DNA of 64,000 bases from contig CACOJM010000002.1 in assembly GCA_902627565.1 (NCBI GenBank), positions 1 to 64,000 on the forward strand. Direction: 5' to 3'. A program made the translations under genes and the position numbers. The notes under the pieces are model-generated. The model was not told the origin of the DNA. It saw only the letters and a list, made by a program, of their open reading frames with translations, and did not search any database. This stretch comes from an uncultured Pelagibacteraceae bacterium. Its GTDB lineage: Bacteria > Pseudomonadota > Alphaproteobacteria > Pelagibacterales > Pelagibacteraceae. Positions 11,034 through 22,230 of the stretch are shown here, one piece after another (position 1 is the stretch's first letter; every line of letters starts with the position of its first letter).

Positions 11034-11915
11034 ATGTTTAAAGGTTCAAATGTTGCTTTAGTCACCCCATTTAAAAACAATAAACTTGACGAAGAAACTT
11101 ACATTAAGTTAATTCATTTTCACATTAAAAATGGTACAAATGGCCTTGTTCCTGCTGGAACTACGGGAGAGTCACCAACCTTAAACCATAATGAGCATGA
11201 AAAAGTAATAGAATTATGTGTTAAAGAAAGTAATGGAAAATTGCCTGTGTTTGCTGGTACCGGATCAAACTCCACCGAAGAAGCAATATCTTTGACAACT
11301 CATGCTGAAAAAATAGGTGCAGATGGAGCCCTGATTGTTACTCCATATTATAATAAGCCAACTCAAGAAGGATTATATCAACATTATAAGTCAATAAATG
11401 ATAGTTGTGGTATTCCAATCATTATTTATAACATACCCGGTCGATCTGTCATAGATATGACTGTTGATACTATGGCGAGATTATTTGAATTAAAAAATAT
11501 AATCGGCGTTAAGGATGCAACAGGCGATTTAGATAGAGTAAAACAAACCTTAGAAAAATTAGGTAAAGATTTTATTCAATTAACTGGCAACGATGATAAT
11601 GCATTAGAATTTAATAGAAGAGGTGGAGTAGGTGCAATTAGCGTAACTGCAAATATTGCTCCAATGTTGTGTTCAAAATTTCAAAAATACTCAGTTGATA
11701 GTGATGACAATTCAAAAAAAGAGGCTGAAAAATTAGATAATATTTTACAACCTTTGCATCATGCTATGTTTGTTGAAAGTAATCCAAGTCCAGTGAAATA
11801 TGCCGCAAAATTATTAAAACTTTGTGATGATGATGTAAGACTACCACTAGTAAAAGTCACAGATAAAACAAAAGAAATTGTAAAAAAAGCTCTTGAGACA
11901 TCAAATCTTCTTTAA
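11034..11915 (+). CDS. dapA: 4-hydroxy-tetrahydrodipicolinate synthase
   Basis: [22 protein letters not shown]…[14 protein letters not shown]…YNIPGRS. Confidence 0.96.
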   Translation: MFKGSNVALVTPFKNNKLDEETYIKLIHFHIKNGTNGLVPAGTTGESPTLNHNEHEKVIELCVKESNGKLPVFAGTGSNSTEEAISLTTHAEKIGADGALIVTPYYNKPTQEGLYQHYKSINDSCGIPIIIYNIPGRSVIDMTVDTMARLFELKNIIGVKDATGDLDRVKQTLEKLGKDFIQLTGNDDNALEFNRRGGVGAISVTANIAPMLCSKFQKYSVDSDDNSKKEAEKLDNILQPLHHAMFVESNPSPVKYAAKLLKLCDDDVRLPLVKVTDKTKEIVKKALETSNLL

Positions 11916-12385
11916 TGATAAATAAAACCAATCCAGGTTTAAAAATAATTTGTTTAAATAGAAAAGCTAGTTTTAATTATTTTTTTGAAAATATTCTAGA
12001 GGCTGGGATAGTATTAAAAGGCTCTGAAATTAAATCTGTTAGAGAAGGTAAAGTCAATATTGCAGACTCTTATGCGGTTGAGAAAAATGGTGAGTTAATT
12101 CTTATTAATTCTCATATAGCGTCTTATAAACAAGCAAGTTATTCAAATCACAAACCTTTAGATGAAAGAAAACTTTTATTAAATAAAAAAGAAATCAATA
12201 AATTAATTGGTAAAATTCAAAGAGATGGCTTTACAATTGTTCCTACAAAAATGTATTTCAAAAAAGGTAAGGCAAAAGTTGAACTTGCTGTCGCAAAAGG
12301 AAAAAAACAATTTGACAAAAGAGCTACAAAAAAAACAAGAGATTGGAATCGTGATAAAGCAAGATATATTAGAAAAACAAGCTAA
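11915..12385 (+). CDS. smpB: SsrA-binding protein
   Basis: [32 protein letters not shown]…KLLLNKKEI…KARYIRKTS. Confidence 0.96.
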   Translation: MINKTNPGLKIICLNRKASFNYFFENILEAGIVLKGSEIKSVREGKVNIADSYAVEKNGELILINSHIASYKQASYSNHKPLDERKLLLNKKEINKLIGKIQRDGFTIVPTKMYFKKGKAKVELAVAKGKKQFDKRATKKTRDWNRDKARYIRKTS

Positions 12386-12863
12386 AATTGCTTTTTTGAG
12401 TATAGGATCCAATCTTGGAAATAGGATTAATTATATTGAAAAAGCAAAATCAAAACTCGTTGAAAAAGATATAATTATAATAAGTTCATCTAGTTATTAT
12501 GAAACTGTTTCATGGCCTGATCCAAGACATCCAAAATTTTATAATATAGTTTTAAAAATAAAAACTATTTTAGATAAAAAAGAATTACTTCAAAGATGCA
12601 AAGAAATTGAAAAATTTTTAGGTAGAAAAAAAACTCCCAGAAATTTCCCTCGAGAATGTGATATAGATATTTTAGATTTTGACAATAAATTATCTCATAA
12701 AGAGGTAGATTTACCTCATCCGAGAATGCATACTAGAAATTTTGTTTTATTACCTTTGTTTGAAATAGATAAAAATTGGAGGCATCCAGTGTCCAAACAA
12801 CATATAAAAACACTTATTTTTGAGTTATCAAATAGTGACATTAGTTCTATTAAACAAATTTAA
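12351..12863 (+). CDS. folK: 2-amino-4-hydroxy-6-hydroxymethyldihydropteridine pyrophosphokinase
   Basis: [19 protein letters not shown]…[16 protein letters not shown]…[19 protein letters not shown] at 12351 is the closest conventional start, ORF-track start 12207 lies deep in smpB. Confidence 0.88.
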   Translation: MIKQDILEKQAKIAFLSIGSNLGNRINYIEKAKSKLVEKDIIIISSSSYYETVSWPDPRHPKFYNIVLKIKTILDKKELLQRCKEIEKFLGRKKTPRNFPRECDIDILDFDNKLSHKEVDLPHPRMHTRNFVLLPLFEIDKNWRHPVSKQHIKTLIFELSNSDISSIKQI

Positions 12864-12883
12864 AATTAATGTTATAGTAAGAC

Positions 12884-14629
12884 ATGCTGAATTCTGAAGA
12901 ATTAATAAATAAAGTTAAAAATTACAATAAATTTTTAAATCCAGAAAAACTTAATAAAGCATATGATTTTGCTGTAAAAGCACATGGAAATCAAAAAAGA
13001 GCTTCTGGTGACCCTTATTCTGTTCATCCGATTGAAGTAGCAAATATTTTAACTGATCTTAAATTAGATAGCGCAACTATAACAACTGGATTGTTACACG
13101 ATACTATTGAAGATACATATGCAACTTACGAAACAATAAAAGGCGAATTTGGATCTGAAGTTGCTGATTTAGTAGACGGTGTAACAAAGATATCAGCATT
13201 AGAAAATACGGCATCATCTAGTTCAAAAGCTGAAAATTTTAGAAAATTAATTTTAGCAACATCAAAAGATATAAGAGTTTTGTTAGTGAAAATTGCTGAT
13301 CGGCTTCATAACATGAGAACAATTAAAGCAATAAAAAGTTTAGATAAAAGAAAAAGAATTGCACAAGAAACAATGGAAATTTATGCTCCACTCGCTGATA
13401 GAATGGGTATGCACAGAATTCGAGATGAATTGGAAGATCTTTCATTTGAAGTATTAAATAATGACGCAAGAAGATTAATTCAAAAAAGATTAGATGAAAT
13501 TAAATTAGATAAAAAAGATATATTTGAAACCCTTTCGGGGGAAATCAATTCACATTTGGAAAATAATAGTATTGTTTCTAAAATTTATGGTAGAGAGAAA
13601 ACACCTTTTTCAATTTGGAGAAAAGTCCAAAAAAAAAGAGTTTCCTTAGAGCAAATAACAGACATTATTGGTTTTAGAATAATTTTAGAAAATATAGATG
13701 ACTGTTATAAAACTTTGGGGATATTACACAAAAAATGGAATTGTATACCTGGTAAATTTAAAGATTATATCTCTTCTCCGAAAATTAACGGTTATAAATC
13801 TATTCATACAGCGGTAATTGGGTCATACAAAAAACCAATTGAAATTCAAATAAGGACAAAGAAAATGCATGATTTTGCTGAAAGAGGTATTGCATCTCAT
13901 TGGCAGTATAAATCTTCTGAAAAATTTAATTCATTGACATGGAAAGAATATGATTGGTTAAAAGATTTAGTAGAAATTATTGAAAGAAATGAAAATCCTG
14001 AACATTCATATGAATATACAAAATTACAAATGTTTCAGGAAAATGTTTTTTGTTTTACACCAAAAGGCTCTGTCATCAAATTACCAAAAGATGCTACTCC
14101 AATAGATTTTGCCTACGCAGTTCATACAAAAATTGGAGATACAGCAATTGGATGTGAGATTAATGGTAATAAAAGTGAACTTCAAAATATTTTGAGAAAT
14201 GGTGACACAGTAAAAATAATAACGTCAAAAAATAATTCACCATCTCTTCATTGGATTCCAATAACAAAAACAGGAAAGGCTAGATCTGCTATAAGAAGAT
14301 ATTGGCACGATAGAGGTGAAAAAAAAGAGGAAAGAATAAAAAAATATAATACCACCCTATGGATATCACTACCTGATAAACCGGGTCAGTTAGGAAATGT
14401 AAGTTCTTTAATTGGCCAACATAAATTAAATATTTCAAATCTAGAAATGGTAGGTAAAAACCCCAATTACATTAATTTTAAATTTCAACTAATTATAAGA
14501 GATCTAAAAAATTTCACTAATTTTATTGCAGAGCTTAAACAAAAAGGTATAAAATTTAAAATAATTAGACACGAAGATAAAAGAAATGCTTTCACCCAAA
14601 AAATCCTTAAATATTTTAAAAAAAACTAA
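12884..14629 (+). CDS. RelA/SpoT homolog ((p)ppGpp synthetase/hydrolase), compact form
   Basis: HD domain TTGLLHDTIEDT, synthetase ITDIIGFRII, TGS CFTPKGSVIKLPKDATPIDFAYAVHTKIG, C-terminal ACT-like segment. Confidence 0.94.
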   Translation: MLNSEELINKVKNYNKFLNPEKLNKAYDFAVKAHGNQKRASGDPYSVHPIEVANILTDLKLDSATITTGLLHDTIEDTYATYETIKGEFGSEVADLVDGVTKISALENTASSSSKAENFRKLILATSKDIRVLLVKIADRLHNMRTIKAIKSLDKRKRIAQETMEIYAPLADRMGMHRIRDELEDLSFEVLNNDARRLIQKRLDEIKLDKKDIFETLSGEINSHLENNSIVSKIYGREKTPFSIWRKVQKKRVSLEQITDIIGFRIILENIDDCYKTLGILHKKWNCIPGKFKDYISSPKINGYKSIHTAVIGSYKKPIEIQIRTKKMHDFAERGIASHWQYKSSEKFNSLTWKEYDWLKDLVEIIERNENPEHSYEYTKLQMFQENVFCFTPKGSVIKLPKDATPIDFAYAVHTKIGDTAIGCEINGNKSELQNILRNGDTVKIITSKNNSPSLHWIPITKTGKARSAIRRYWHDRGEKKEERIKKYNTTLWISLPDKPGQLGNVSSLIGQHKLNISNLEMVGKNPNYINFKFQLIIRDLKNFTNFIAELKQKGIKFKIIRHEDKRNAFTQKILKYFKKN

Positions 14630-15173
14630 TGCATTATTAGAAGGACATTTTGTATTATCATCTGGCCTTCATTCATCAAAATATATTCAGTGTGCCAAAT
14701 TACTAAGTTATCCTCATTTAGCAGATAAGATTTGTAAATCTTTAGCAAATAAAATTAATAAATTTATCCAAAGATTTGATTTAATTTTAGCACCTGCAAT
14801 GGGAGGTATTATAATTGGTTATGAAATTGGAAAAATTTTAAAAAAAGAAACTATATTTTGTGAGAGGGTAAAAGGAAAATTTACACTTAGAAGAGGTTTT
14901 AGTATTAAAAGAGGATCAAAAGTTCTAATCATCGAAGATGTAATTACAACAGGTAAGTCAAGCATGGAATGTGTTAAATTAGTTGAAAGATCAAAAGCTA
15001 AAGTTGTTGGTTTTGCATCTATTATAGACAGATCATCAAGAAAAAGTTTGAAAATTAAAAAAAAAATAATCTCTCATTTAAAAATTGATGTTCCCACATA
15101 TAAAAAAAAAGATTTACCTGATTATTTAAGATTTATGCCAATTACAACTCCAGGAAGTAGATTTATAAAGTGA
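14586..15173 (+). CDS. pyrE: Orotate phosphoribosyltransferase
   Basis: GHFVLSSGLHSSKYIQCAKLL…VLIIEDVITTGKSSMECVKLV (PRPP motif). Confidence 0.93.
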   Translation: MLSPKKSLNILKKTNALLEGHFVLSSGLHSSKYIQCAKLLSYPHLADKICKSLANKINKFIQRFDLILAPAMGGIIIGYEIGKILKKETIFCERVKGKFTLRRGFSIKRGSKVLIIEDVITTGKSSMECVKLVERSKAKVVGFASIIDRSSRKSLKIKKKIISHLKIDVPTYKKKDLPDYLRFMPITTPGSRFIK

Positions 15174-15889
15174 CAAGATTAGGAGTTAACATAGATCATA
15201 TTGCAACCCTACGTAATGCAAGAGGTGAACATCATCCAGATCCAATAATTTCTGCAAAATATGTAAAAAAAGTTGGAGCAGACTCAGTAACAATTCATTT
15301 GAGAGAAGATAGAAGACATATAAAAGATATAGATGCAAAAAGAATATGCTCTATTAAAAATTTAGATGTTAACTTGGAAATTTCAACTAATAAAAAGATT
15401 GTAGATATTGCGATGAAAATTAATCCTGATTTTATTTGTATCGTACCAGAAAATAGAAAAGAAATTACTACTGAAGGCGGACTAGATTTAATTAAGAATA
15501 AAAACAGAATACAAAGAATAGTCTTAAGATTTAAAAAAAAAAAGATAAGAACAAGTTTATTTATAAATCCTTCACTTAAAGATATAGAAATTTCAAACCA
15601 AATAAATGTTGATTGTATTGAAATTCATACTGGAAAATTAGCTAACCTAGTTAAATTAAAAAAAGATTATTCAAAAGAATTGGAGAGAATTAAAAAATGT
15701 TCAGTTTATGCAAATAGTCTTGGAATAGAAGTCCATGCTGGTCATGGACTTGATTATAAAACAACTAAAATTTTATCAAAAATCAGAGAAATAAAAGAAT
15801 TCAATATTGGTCATTATTTAATTGGGGAGTCAATATTTCATGGATTAAAAAAAGTAATAAATAATTTTAAAAAGATCATTAAAAACTGA
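15170..15889 (+). CDS. pdxJ: Pyridoxine 5'-phosphate synthase
   Basis: RLGVNIDHIATLRNARGEHHPDPI…HLREDRRHI…HAGHGLDY. Confidence 0.96.
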   Translation: MTRLGVNIDHIATLRNARGEHHPDPIISAKYVKKVGADSVTIHLREDRRHIKDIDAKRICSIKNLDVNLEISTNKKIVDIAMKINPDFICIVPENRKEITTEGGLDLIKNKNRIQRIVLRFKKKKIRTSLFINPSLKDIEISNQINVDCIEIHTGKLANLVKLKKDYSKELERIKKCSVYANSLGIEVHAGHGLDYKTTKILSKIREIKEFNIGHYLIGESIFHGLKKVINNFKKIIKN

Positions 15890-16276
15890 ATGAGAATTTT
15901 TGGTATTGGAGTAGACATTGTAAAAAATCGAAGAATTAAACTTTTAACTAAAAAAAAAAAATTTATTGAAAGAACTTTTAGCGTAAATGAAATTAATTAT
16001 TTTAAGAAACATAAAAATAATAGGAATTATTTTTCAAAAAGATTCGCAGCCAAAGAGGCTTTCTCAAAAGCACTAGGTACTGGAATAAGAAATGATTTAA
16101 ATTTTAAAGATATTGAGATCTTAAATGACAAATTAGGAAAACCATATTTTTTAAAAAATAAGAAAATCAGTAACTTGATAAGTAAAAGATTTAAGACAAA
16201 AAAATACAATTTGTTCCTTTCAATTTCTGATGAAAAAGATTATTCAATAGCATTTACAATTATTCAAAAACAATAA
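15890..16276 (+). CDS. acpS: Holo-[acyl-carrier-protein] synthase
   Basis: IFGIGVDIVKNRRI…FAAKEAFSKALGTGIR. Confidence 0.93.
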   Translation: MRIFGIGVDIVKNRRIKLLTKKKKFIERTFSVNEINYFKKHKNNRNYFSKRFAAKEAFSKALGTGIRNDLNFKDIEILNDKLGKPYFLKNKKISNLISKRFKTKKYNLFLSISDEKDYSIAFTIIQKQ

Positions 16277-17010
16277 TGTTTAATAGAAATTTTATAATAG
16301 ATAATTTAACAACATTATTTTATGCTTTAATAATTGCTGTTTTTATTAGATCATTATTTATTCAGCCTTTTTATATACCCTCGTCTTCAATGGAGCCAAA
16401 TTTATTAGTTGGTGATAGATTATTTGTGACTAAATATTCTTATGGATACAGTAAACACTCTTTTCCGTTTAGTCCTCCAATTTTTAAAGGACGTTTTTTT
16501 TTTAAAGAACCTCAAAGAGGAGATATAGTAGTTTTTAAAACACCTGCAGACAACCGAACCGACTATATTAAAAGAGTTATTGGTTTACCTGGTGACAGAA
16601 TTCAATTTATAGACGGTGAATTATATATAAACAATAATGTTATTTTTAGAAATCTAAAATCTGAAACTGATGTAGTTTTTTGTGGAAAAGAGCCTATTAG
16701 TGTATTTACCTTTCAGGAAGAACTCTTAAATGGAAAAATATATAATATAACAAATCTTAAAAAATCATCGAATGAAAACTCTGACCCATATAAAGTTCCT
16801 GATGATCATTATTTTTATTTAGGAGATAATCGTGATTGTTCTAAGGATAGTAGATTTTTATCGAGTGTAGGTTACGTCCACAAGGATAATATTGTGGGTA
16901 AAGCGAGATTCATTTTTTTTTCATCAGACAAGAATATCGGTAGTATTTTCTATTTTTGGAAATGGAATAAGTCGATACGTTTCGATAGATTTTTCAAGAA
17001 AATTAATTAA
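16276..17010 (+). CDS. lepB: Signal peptidase I
   Basis: PFYIPSSSMEPNLLVGDRLFVTKYSYG…GDIVVFKTP…YIKRVIGLPGD…YFYLGDNRDCSKDSR. Confidence 0.95.
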   Translation: MFNRNFIIDNLTTLFYALIIAVFIRSLFIQPFYIPSSSMEPNLLVGDRLFVTKYSYGYSKHSFPFSPPIFKGRFFFKEPQRGDIVVFKTPADNRTDYIKRVIGLPGDRIQFIDGELYINNNVIFRNLKSETDVVFCGKEPISVFTFQEELLNGKIYNITNLKKSSNENSDPYKVPDDHYFYLGDNRDCSKDSRFLSSVGYVHKDNIVGKARFIFFSSDKNIGSIFYFWKWNKSIRFDRFFKKIN

Positions 17011-17672
17011 TGAAAATAATTTATCAAAATTTAGAAAAAAAATTAAAGTTTAATTTTAAAGACAAAAAAATTTTAATAAAATCACTTACTCATAAGAGCT
17101 ATGATAATCAGAAGAATAATGAAAAAATGGAATTTCTTGGTGATCGCGTTTTAGGATTAGTTGTTGCAAAAAAATTATTAGAAATTTATCCTGATGAAAA
17201 AGAAGGTATATTAGATAAAAAATTTGCATCTTTAGTGAATAAAAAAACTTGTTTAGAAATTGCCAAAAATTTAGATTTAGAAAAATATATTCTCATTTTT
17301 AAACCAAAAAATAAGAATATTAAAATTGAGGATAAAGTAATCGCAGATTGTTGTGAAGCTTTGATAGGTGCAATTTACTTAGATAAAGGCTTTATAGCTG
17401 TAGAAAAAATTATTCTTTATTTGTGGAAAAAGAAAATAGAGGAAAGTGTCATCACCGAAATTGATGCGAAAACAAAATTACAAGAATTTTCTTTAAAAAA
17501 ATTCAAAAAACTACCAATTTATAAGTTAATATCTAATACCGGACCTAGACATAAACCAATATTTAAAGTTGGAGTAAAATTAGTGAACTCTAAATTTTAT
17601 GTTTCAGAAGGTAAATCAAAAAAAGATGCAGAACAAAATGCTGCAATTCTTTGCTTAAACAATCTTAGATAA
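17010..17672 (+). CDS. rnc: Ribonuclease III
   Basis: NEKMEFLGDRVLGLVVA, DCCEALIGAIYLDKG, C-terminal dsRBD. Confidence 0.95.
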   Translation: MKIIYQNLEKKLKFNFKDKKILIKSLTHKSYDNQKNNEKMEFLGDRVLGLVVAKKLLEIYPDEKEGILDKKFASLVNKKTCLEIAKNLDLEKYILIFKPKNKNIKIEDKVIADCCEALIGAIYLDKGFIAVEKIILYLWKKKIEESVITEIDAKTKLQEFSLKKFKKLPIYKLISNTGPRHKPIFKVGVKLVNSKFYVSEGKSKKDAEQNAAILCLNNLR

Positions 17673-17674
17673 TT

Positions 17675-18355
17675 ATGACTTGGGATGATAAAGGTTTTTT
17701 ACTTTCAAAAAATCGATATAGCGAAAATTCTTTAATTGTTGAAATATTTACAAAACATCATGGAAAAATTTCTGGAATAGTTTTTGGTGGTACTTCAAAA
17801 AAAATAAAAAATTATTTACAAGTAGGAAATGAATTATTTGTTAATTATAATTCTAAAAATATAAATAAATTAGGTTATTTCAAAATTGAAATACAAAAAG
17901 CTTATTCCCCATTATTTTTTGATAGTCGTCAGAAACTTTTTTGTGTATCTTCCGCTATGCAATTGGTAAAAATTTTGACCGCAGAATCACAAAAAAATCT
18001 TAAAATATATGATTTACTAAATCACTTTTATGAAATTATTGATTCTGATAGATGGGTAAAAAATTATATATTTTGGGAATTAGAATTATTAAGTAACATT
18101 GGTTTCAATATAGAACTAGAAAAGCTGGTAAATAAAGATATTAATAATAGTGATGATGTATATAAAATTACTTCATCCACCCAAGTAAAATATGTTCCGA
18201 ATTTTTTAATAGATAAAAATAACGATAATCCGAGTCAAAAATCGTTGCTTGATGGATTAAAACTAGTAGGTGATTTTTTAGATAAAAATATTTTAAAACC
18301 CAATAATTTGAGCCATCCCATTAATCGATTACAATTTATTGATGCTTTGAAATAG
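17675..18355 (+). CDS. recO: DNA repair protein RecO
   Basis: DDKGFLLSKNRYSENSLIVEIFTKHHGKISGIVFGG; follows rnc. Confidence 0.88.
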   Translation: MTWDDKGFLLSKNRYSENSLIVEIFTKHHGKISGIVFGGTSKKIKNYLQVGNELFVNYNSKNINKLGYFKIEIQKAYSPLFFDSRQKLFCVSSAMQLVKILTAESQKNLKIYDLLNHFYEIIDSDRWVKNYIFWELELLSNIGFNIELEKLVNKDINNSDDVYKITSSTQVKYVPNFLIDKNNDNPSQKSLLDGLKLVGDFLDKNILKPNNLSHPINRLQFIDALK

Positions 18356-19345
18356 TTATTTTACTATTTCATCTAATCTATCAGCATAATAACTTACAAT
18401 TGCATTTGCACCAGCTCTTTTGAAAGATATTAAACTTTCTAAAATTACTTCTTTATCAATTAAACCTTTTTTAATAGCACTAGATAATAAACTATATTCA
18501 CCTGAAACTTGATATGCCATAACAGGAATCTTAAAATTTTCTTTTACTAATTTGATTATATCTAAATATGGAAGTCCTGGTTTAACCATTACCATATCAG
18601 CTCCTTCTTTGATGTCTAAAGCTACCTCTCTTAATGCCTCAGTGTTATTTCTAAAATCCATTTGATAATTTTTTTTATTTCCTTTTAATAATCCTTTAGA
18701 GCCGACAGCATCCCTAAAAGGTCCATAAAAACTTGAAGCGTATTTCACAGCATAAGATAATATTTGAGTCATCTCAAATCCGTTTTTATCAAGAGTTTTT
18801 CTAATTTCACCAATTCTACCATCCATCATATCTGAAGGTGCCAGAACATCACAACCCATTTCTGCTTGTATCAGTGATTGTTTAATTAAAACTTTTATAG
18901 TTTCATCATTTAATACATACCGATTTTTTAGTATACCATCATGACCATGCGAAGTGTATGGATCTAAAGCAACATCACACATGATTCCAATTTCATTCTT
19001 AAATCTTTTTTTAATCATTTGAATTGCCCTACAAACTAAATTATCTTCATTTAATGCCTCTGAGCCAATTTCATTTTTTTTCTTTTTCTCTGTGTTAGGA
19101 AATAATGCAATCATTGGTAGTCCTTTTTTTATAGCTTTTTCAACTACATAATTAAGTTTATCAAGTGAATAACGATAAACATCTGGCATTGTCTTAATAG
19201 GTAACTTTTTATTTTTTCCATCAATTAAAAAGATTGGTAGTATAAAATCGTTTGGTGTGAGGTTGTTTTCCTGGATTAGTCTTCTAGCCCAACTACTTTT
19301 TCGATTGCGTCTAAGTCTTAAACTAGGGTATTTACCTGTTATCAT
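18356..19345 (-). CDS. hemB: Porphobilinogen synthase
   Basis: RLRRNRKSSWARRLIQENNLTPNDFILPIF…LAPSDMMDGRIGEIR…MVKPGLPYLDII. Confidence 0.96.
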   Translation of the reverse strand: MITGKYPSLRLRRNRKSSWARRLIQENNLTPNDFILPIFLIDGKNKKLPIKTMPDVYRYSLDKLNYVVEKAIKKGLPMIALFPNTEKKKKNEIGSEALNEDNLVCRAIQMIKKRFKNEIGIMCDVALDPYTSHGHDGILKNRYVLNDETIKVLIKQSLIQAEMGCDVLAPSDMMDGRIGEIRKTLDKNGFEMTQILSYAVKYASSFYGPFRDAVGSKGLLKGNKKNYQMDFRNNTEALREVALDIKEGADMVMVKPGLPYLDIIKLVKENFKIPVMAYQVSGEYSLLSSAIKKGLIDKEVILESLISFKRAGANAIVSYYADRLDEIVK

Positions 19346-19436
19346 TTTTAAATATATTTATTATATGCGACAAATGTTATATACAAATATAGCTTAAAAA
19401 GGATATTAAACAATATTAGGAGACAATAAATTACAT

Positions 19437-20027
19437 ATGAACTTAAATTTTAATGATTTTCAGAAACAAGATGTCAAATTTGACATTGATAAACTTCAAG
19501 AGGCTTACAAAGAATTATTAGCTATTAAGGGATTTACTGGAATTGATGGTATATCAAATTTTGGAGCAATATCATTAACACAAATTCCAGGTGATCCAGA
19601 TTCTATCAAAGGTCATAAGGCACGAGGGGTTTTCTGGACCAAACCAGACTCCTCTGGTAAAGAAGCTATAAGAGATGAAATGATTGATGAGGCAGCTTAT
19701 TCTGAATTTATTAAGGATTATAAAGAAACTTATTTCAAAGAAGTTTTTGATGTTTTATCCTCAAAATATAAATTAGGACGAGTAAGAATTTTATTAAAAC
19801 AACCAAGATCAACTTTAAGCTGGCATAGAGATCCAGAGCCCAGACTTCATATTCCAATCATTACAAATCCCGGATCGATAATGGTTATTGACAATGTAGC
19901 AAAGCATATGCCTGCAGATGGCTCAGTTTGGATTACAAACAATACAAAATATCACAATGCTTTTAATGGAGGAGAAGAAAATAGAATTCATTTAGTAGCT
20001 TGTGTTTTAGATTACAAATTTAATTAA
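19437..20027 (+). CDS. Aspartyl/asparaginyl beta-hydroxylase-like dioxygenase
   Basis: STLSWHRDPEPRLHIPII…NNTKYHNAFNGGEENRIHLV: HxD…H plus conserved R, as in this double-stranded beta-helix family. Confidence 0.65.
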   Translation: MNLNFNDFQKQDVKFDIDKLQEAYKELLAIKGFTGIDGISNFGAISLTQIPGDPDSIKGHKARGVFWTKPDSSGKEAIRDEMIDEAAYSEFIKDYKETYFKEVFDVLSSKYKLGRVRILLKQPRSTLSWHRDPEPRLHIPIITNPGSIMVIDNVAKHMPADGSVWITNNTKYHNAFNGGEENRIHLVACVLDYKFN

Positions 20028-20028
20028 T

Positions 20029-20454
20029 TTGAAAAAAATATTTATTTCTTCTGATCATGCTGGATTTAATCTCAAAGAACAGATTAAAAATAAATTTAAA
20101 AAAAAGTACATTTTCCAAGATTTAGGTACAAATGACTCAAAAATATCTGTTAACTATCCTGATTATGCACATAAACTTTGCAAAAAAGTATCTAATAATC
20201 ATAAGAATATGGGAATTTTAGTATGTGGTTCTGGAATGGGTATGTCAATGGCAGCAAATAAACATAAAAAAATAAGAGCTGCAGTGTGTTATTCTATAAA
20301 AAACACAAAATTATCTAGATTGCATAACAATGCAAATATTATTACATTAGGCTCAAGATTGATAAAAAAAAATATTGCTTTTAAATGTATTGAAGTCTTT
20401 TTAAATACTAAATTTGAAGGTGGCAGACATACAAAAAGGGTAAGAAAGATTTAG
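20029..20454 (+). CDS. rpiB: Ribose 5-phosphate isomerase B (TTG start)
   Basis: [15 protein letters not shown]…[10 protein letters not shown]…[26 protein letters not shown]. Confidence 0.93.
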   Translation: MKKIFISSDHAGFNLKEQIKNKFKKKYIFQDLGTNDSKISVNYPDYAHKLCKKVSNNHKNMGILVCGSGMGMSMAANKHKKIRAAVCYSIKNTKLSRLHNNANIITLGSRLIKKNIAFKCIEVFLNTKFEGGRHTKRVRKI

Positions 20455-20461
20455 GAATATT

Positions 20462-21775
20462 ATGTCAAGTGAAAAAAAGTATTTGAATTCAAATTATGAG
20501 GATTTCTTCGAAAAAAGTTTAGAAAAAACTGATCCTGATTTATTTAAAGCAATAAACGACGAATTGATAAGACAACAAAATCATATCGAGTTGATTGCAT
20601 CAGAGAACATTGTCTCACAGGCTGTGTTAGAAGCTCAAGGATCAGTTTTAACAAATAAATATGCAGAAGGATATCCTGGTAAAAGATATTATAATGGATG
20701 TGAACATGTTGACATTGCAGAACAATTAGCACTTGAGAGGATCAAAAAACTTTTTAATTGCAAGTATGCAAATGTACAACCTCATTCTGGTGCTCAAGCT
20801 AATGGAGCAGTTTTTTTAGCGTTATTAAAACCAAATGATACTTTCATGGGGATGAGTTTAAATTCTGGTGGGCACATTACCCATGGACTTAAGATTTCAA
20901 TGTCTGGAAAATGGTTTAATGCAATTAGTTATGATGTAGACAAAAAATCTGAGCTTATTGATTATGAAAATGTTGAGAAACTTGCATTAGAGCATAAACC
21001 TAAACTTATTATTGCTGGTGGGAGCGCTTATTCAAGAATAATTGATTTTAAAAGATTTCGTGAAATAGCAGATAGTGTTGGAGCTTATCTGATGGTTGAT
21101 ATGGCCCACTTTTCTGGTTTAGTTGCAGGAAAGGGTTATCCTAATCCTTGTGACTACGCACATGTTGTAACTTCAACAACTCACAAAGTTTTTAGGAGTG
21201 CAAGAGGCGGTATTATATTATCTAACGAAGAAGATCTTGGAAAAAAATTTGATACAGCAGTGTTTCCTGGATACCAAGGAGGTCCATTAATGCATATTAT
21301 TGCAGCTAAAGCTGCAGGTTTTTTTGAGGCACTTAAACCAGAATTTCAAACTTATATTAAAAATGTTTTATCCAACGCTAAGATGCTTGCTGAAACTCTT
21401 AAGAATAATGGATTTAAGATTTACTCAGGTGGAACAGATACTCATTTGATGTTGGTAGATTTAAGACCTTTTAATGTTAAAGGAAATTTAGCTGCTGAAA
21501 GTTTATGTAGAGCAAATATTACCTGCAACAAAAATGGGATACCTTTTGATACTGAGAAACCAATGATCACATCTGGAATTAGATTGGGCTCTCAAGCGGC
21601 AACAACTAGAGGATTTGGTTTAAAAGAATTTGAAAAAGTCGGGGAATTAATAACAAAAGTTATTAAAGGATTGTCTGAAAACCCGGAGGATAATAGTAAA
21701 GTGGAAAATGAAGTACAAAAAGAAGTTATTGATCTGTGTTCTAATTTTCCAATTTATAAAAATTTGAATAAATGA
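20462..21775 (+). CDS. glyA: Serine hydroxymethyltransferase
   Basis: [39 protein letters not shown]…[14 protein letters not shown]. Confidence 0.97.
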   Translation: MSSEKKYLNSNYEDFFEKSLEKTDPDLFKAINDELIRQQNHIELIASENIVSQAVLEAQGSVLTNKYAEGYPGKRYYNGCEHVDIAEQLALERIKKLFNCKYANVQPHSGAQANGAVFLALLKPNDTFMGMSLNSGGHITHGLKISMSGKWFNAISYDVDKKSELIDYENVEKLALEHKPKLIIAGGSAYSRIIDFKRFREIADSVGAYLMVDMAHFSGLVAGKGYPNPCDYAHVVTSTTHKVFRSARGGIILSNEEDLGKKFDTAVFPGYQGGPLMHIIAAKAAGFFEALKPEFQTYIKNVLSNAKMLAETLKNNGFKIYSGGTDTHLMLVDLRPFNVKGNLAAESLCRANITCNKNGIPFDTEKPMITSGIRLGSQAATTRGFGLKEFEKVGELITKVIKGLSENPEDNSKVENEVQKEVIDLCSNFPIYKNLNK

Positions 21776-22230
21776 TCTGTTCAATATGTAAAAAAGGTGA
21801 GACTTCGGTCGTAGACTCACGTCCGACTGAAGATGGGACTGCTATAAGAAGAAGAAGATTATGTGTTTGTGGAGCAAGATTTACTACTTTTGAAAGAGTT
21901 CAATATAGAGAAATTATGGTAGTTAAAAAAAATGGAAGAAAGTCAGTTTTTGACCGTGATAAATTATCTAAATCTATTTTTATTGCATTAAAAAAAAGAC
22001 CGATAGATACTGAGACGACTGAAAAATTTATCAGTCGAATATCAAGATCTTTAGAGGAGCTTGGTCAAAGTGAAATATCAACAAGCACTATTGGAACAAT
22101 GGTTATGGAAGGTTTAAAAGAACTTGATCCTGTAGCTTATGTTAGATTCGCATCTGTTTATAGAAATTTTAGAGAAGAAAAAGATTTTGTACAATTTGTG
22201 GACAAATTAGATGTCTACAAAAAAAGATAA
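21772..22230 (+). CDS. nrdR: Transcriptional repressor NrdR
   Basis: Zn-finger N-terminus then [31 protein letters not shown]-cone. Confidence 0.96.
   Translation: MICSICKKGETSVVDSRPTEDGTAIRRRRLCVCGARFTTFERVQYREIMVVKKNGRKSVFDRDKLSKSIFIALKKRPIDTETTEKFISRISRSLEELGQSEISTSTIGTMVMEGLKELDPVAYVRFASVYRNFREEKDFVQFVDKLDVYKKR

Noticed and set aside
12203-12412. Minus-strand ORF 12203..12412 and the long 5' extension of folK (12207-12350)
   Set aside because: Lies across smpB/folK in the wrong frame or strand; homologous folK sequence begins near codon 60, so GTG 12351 was preferred
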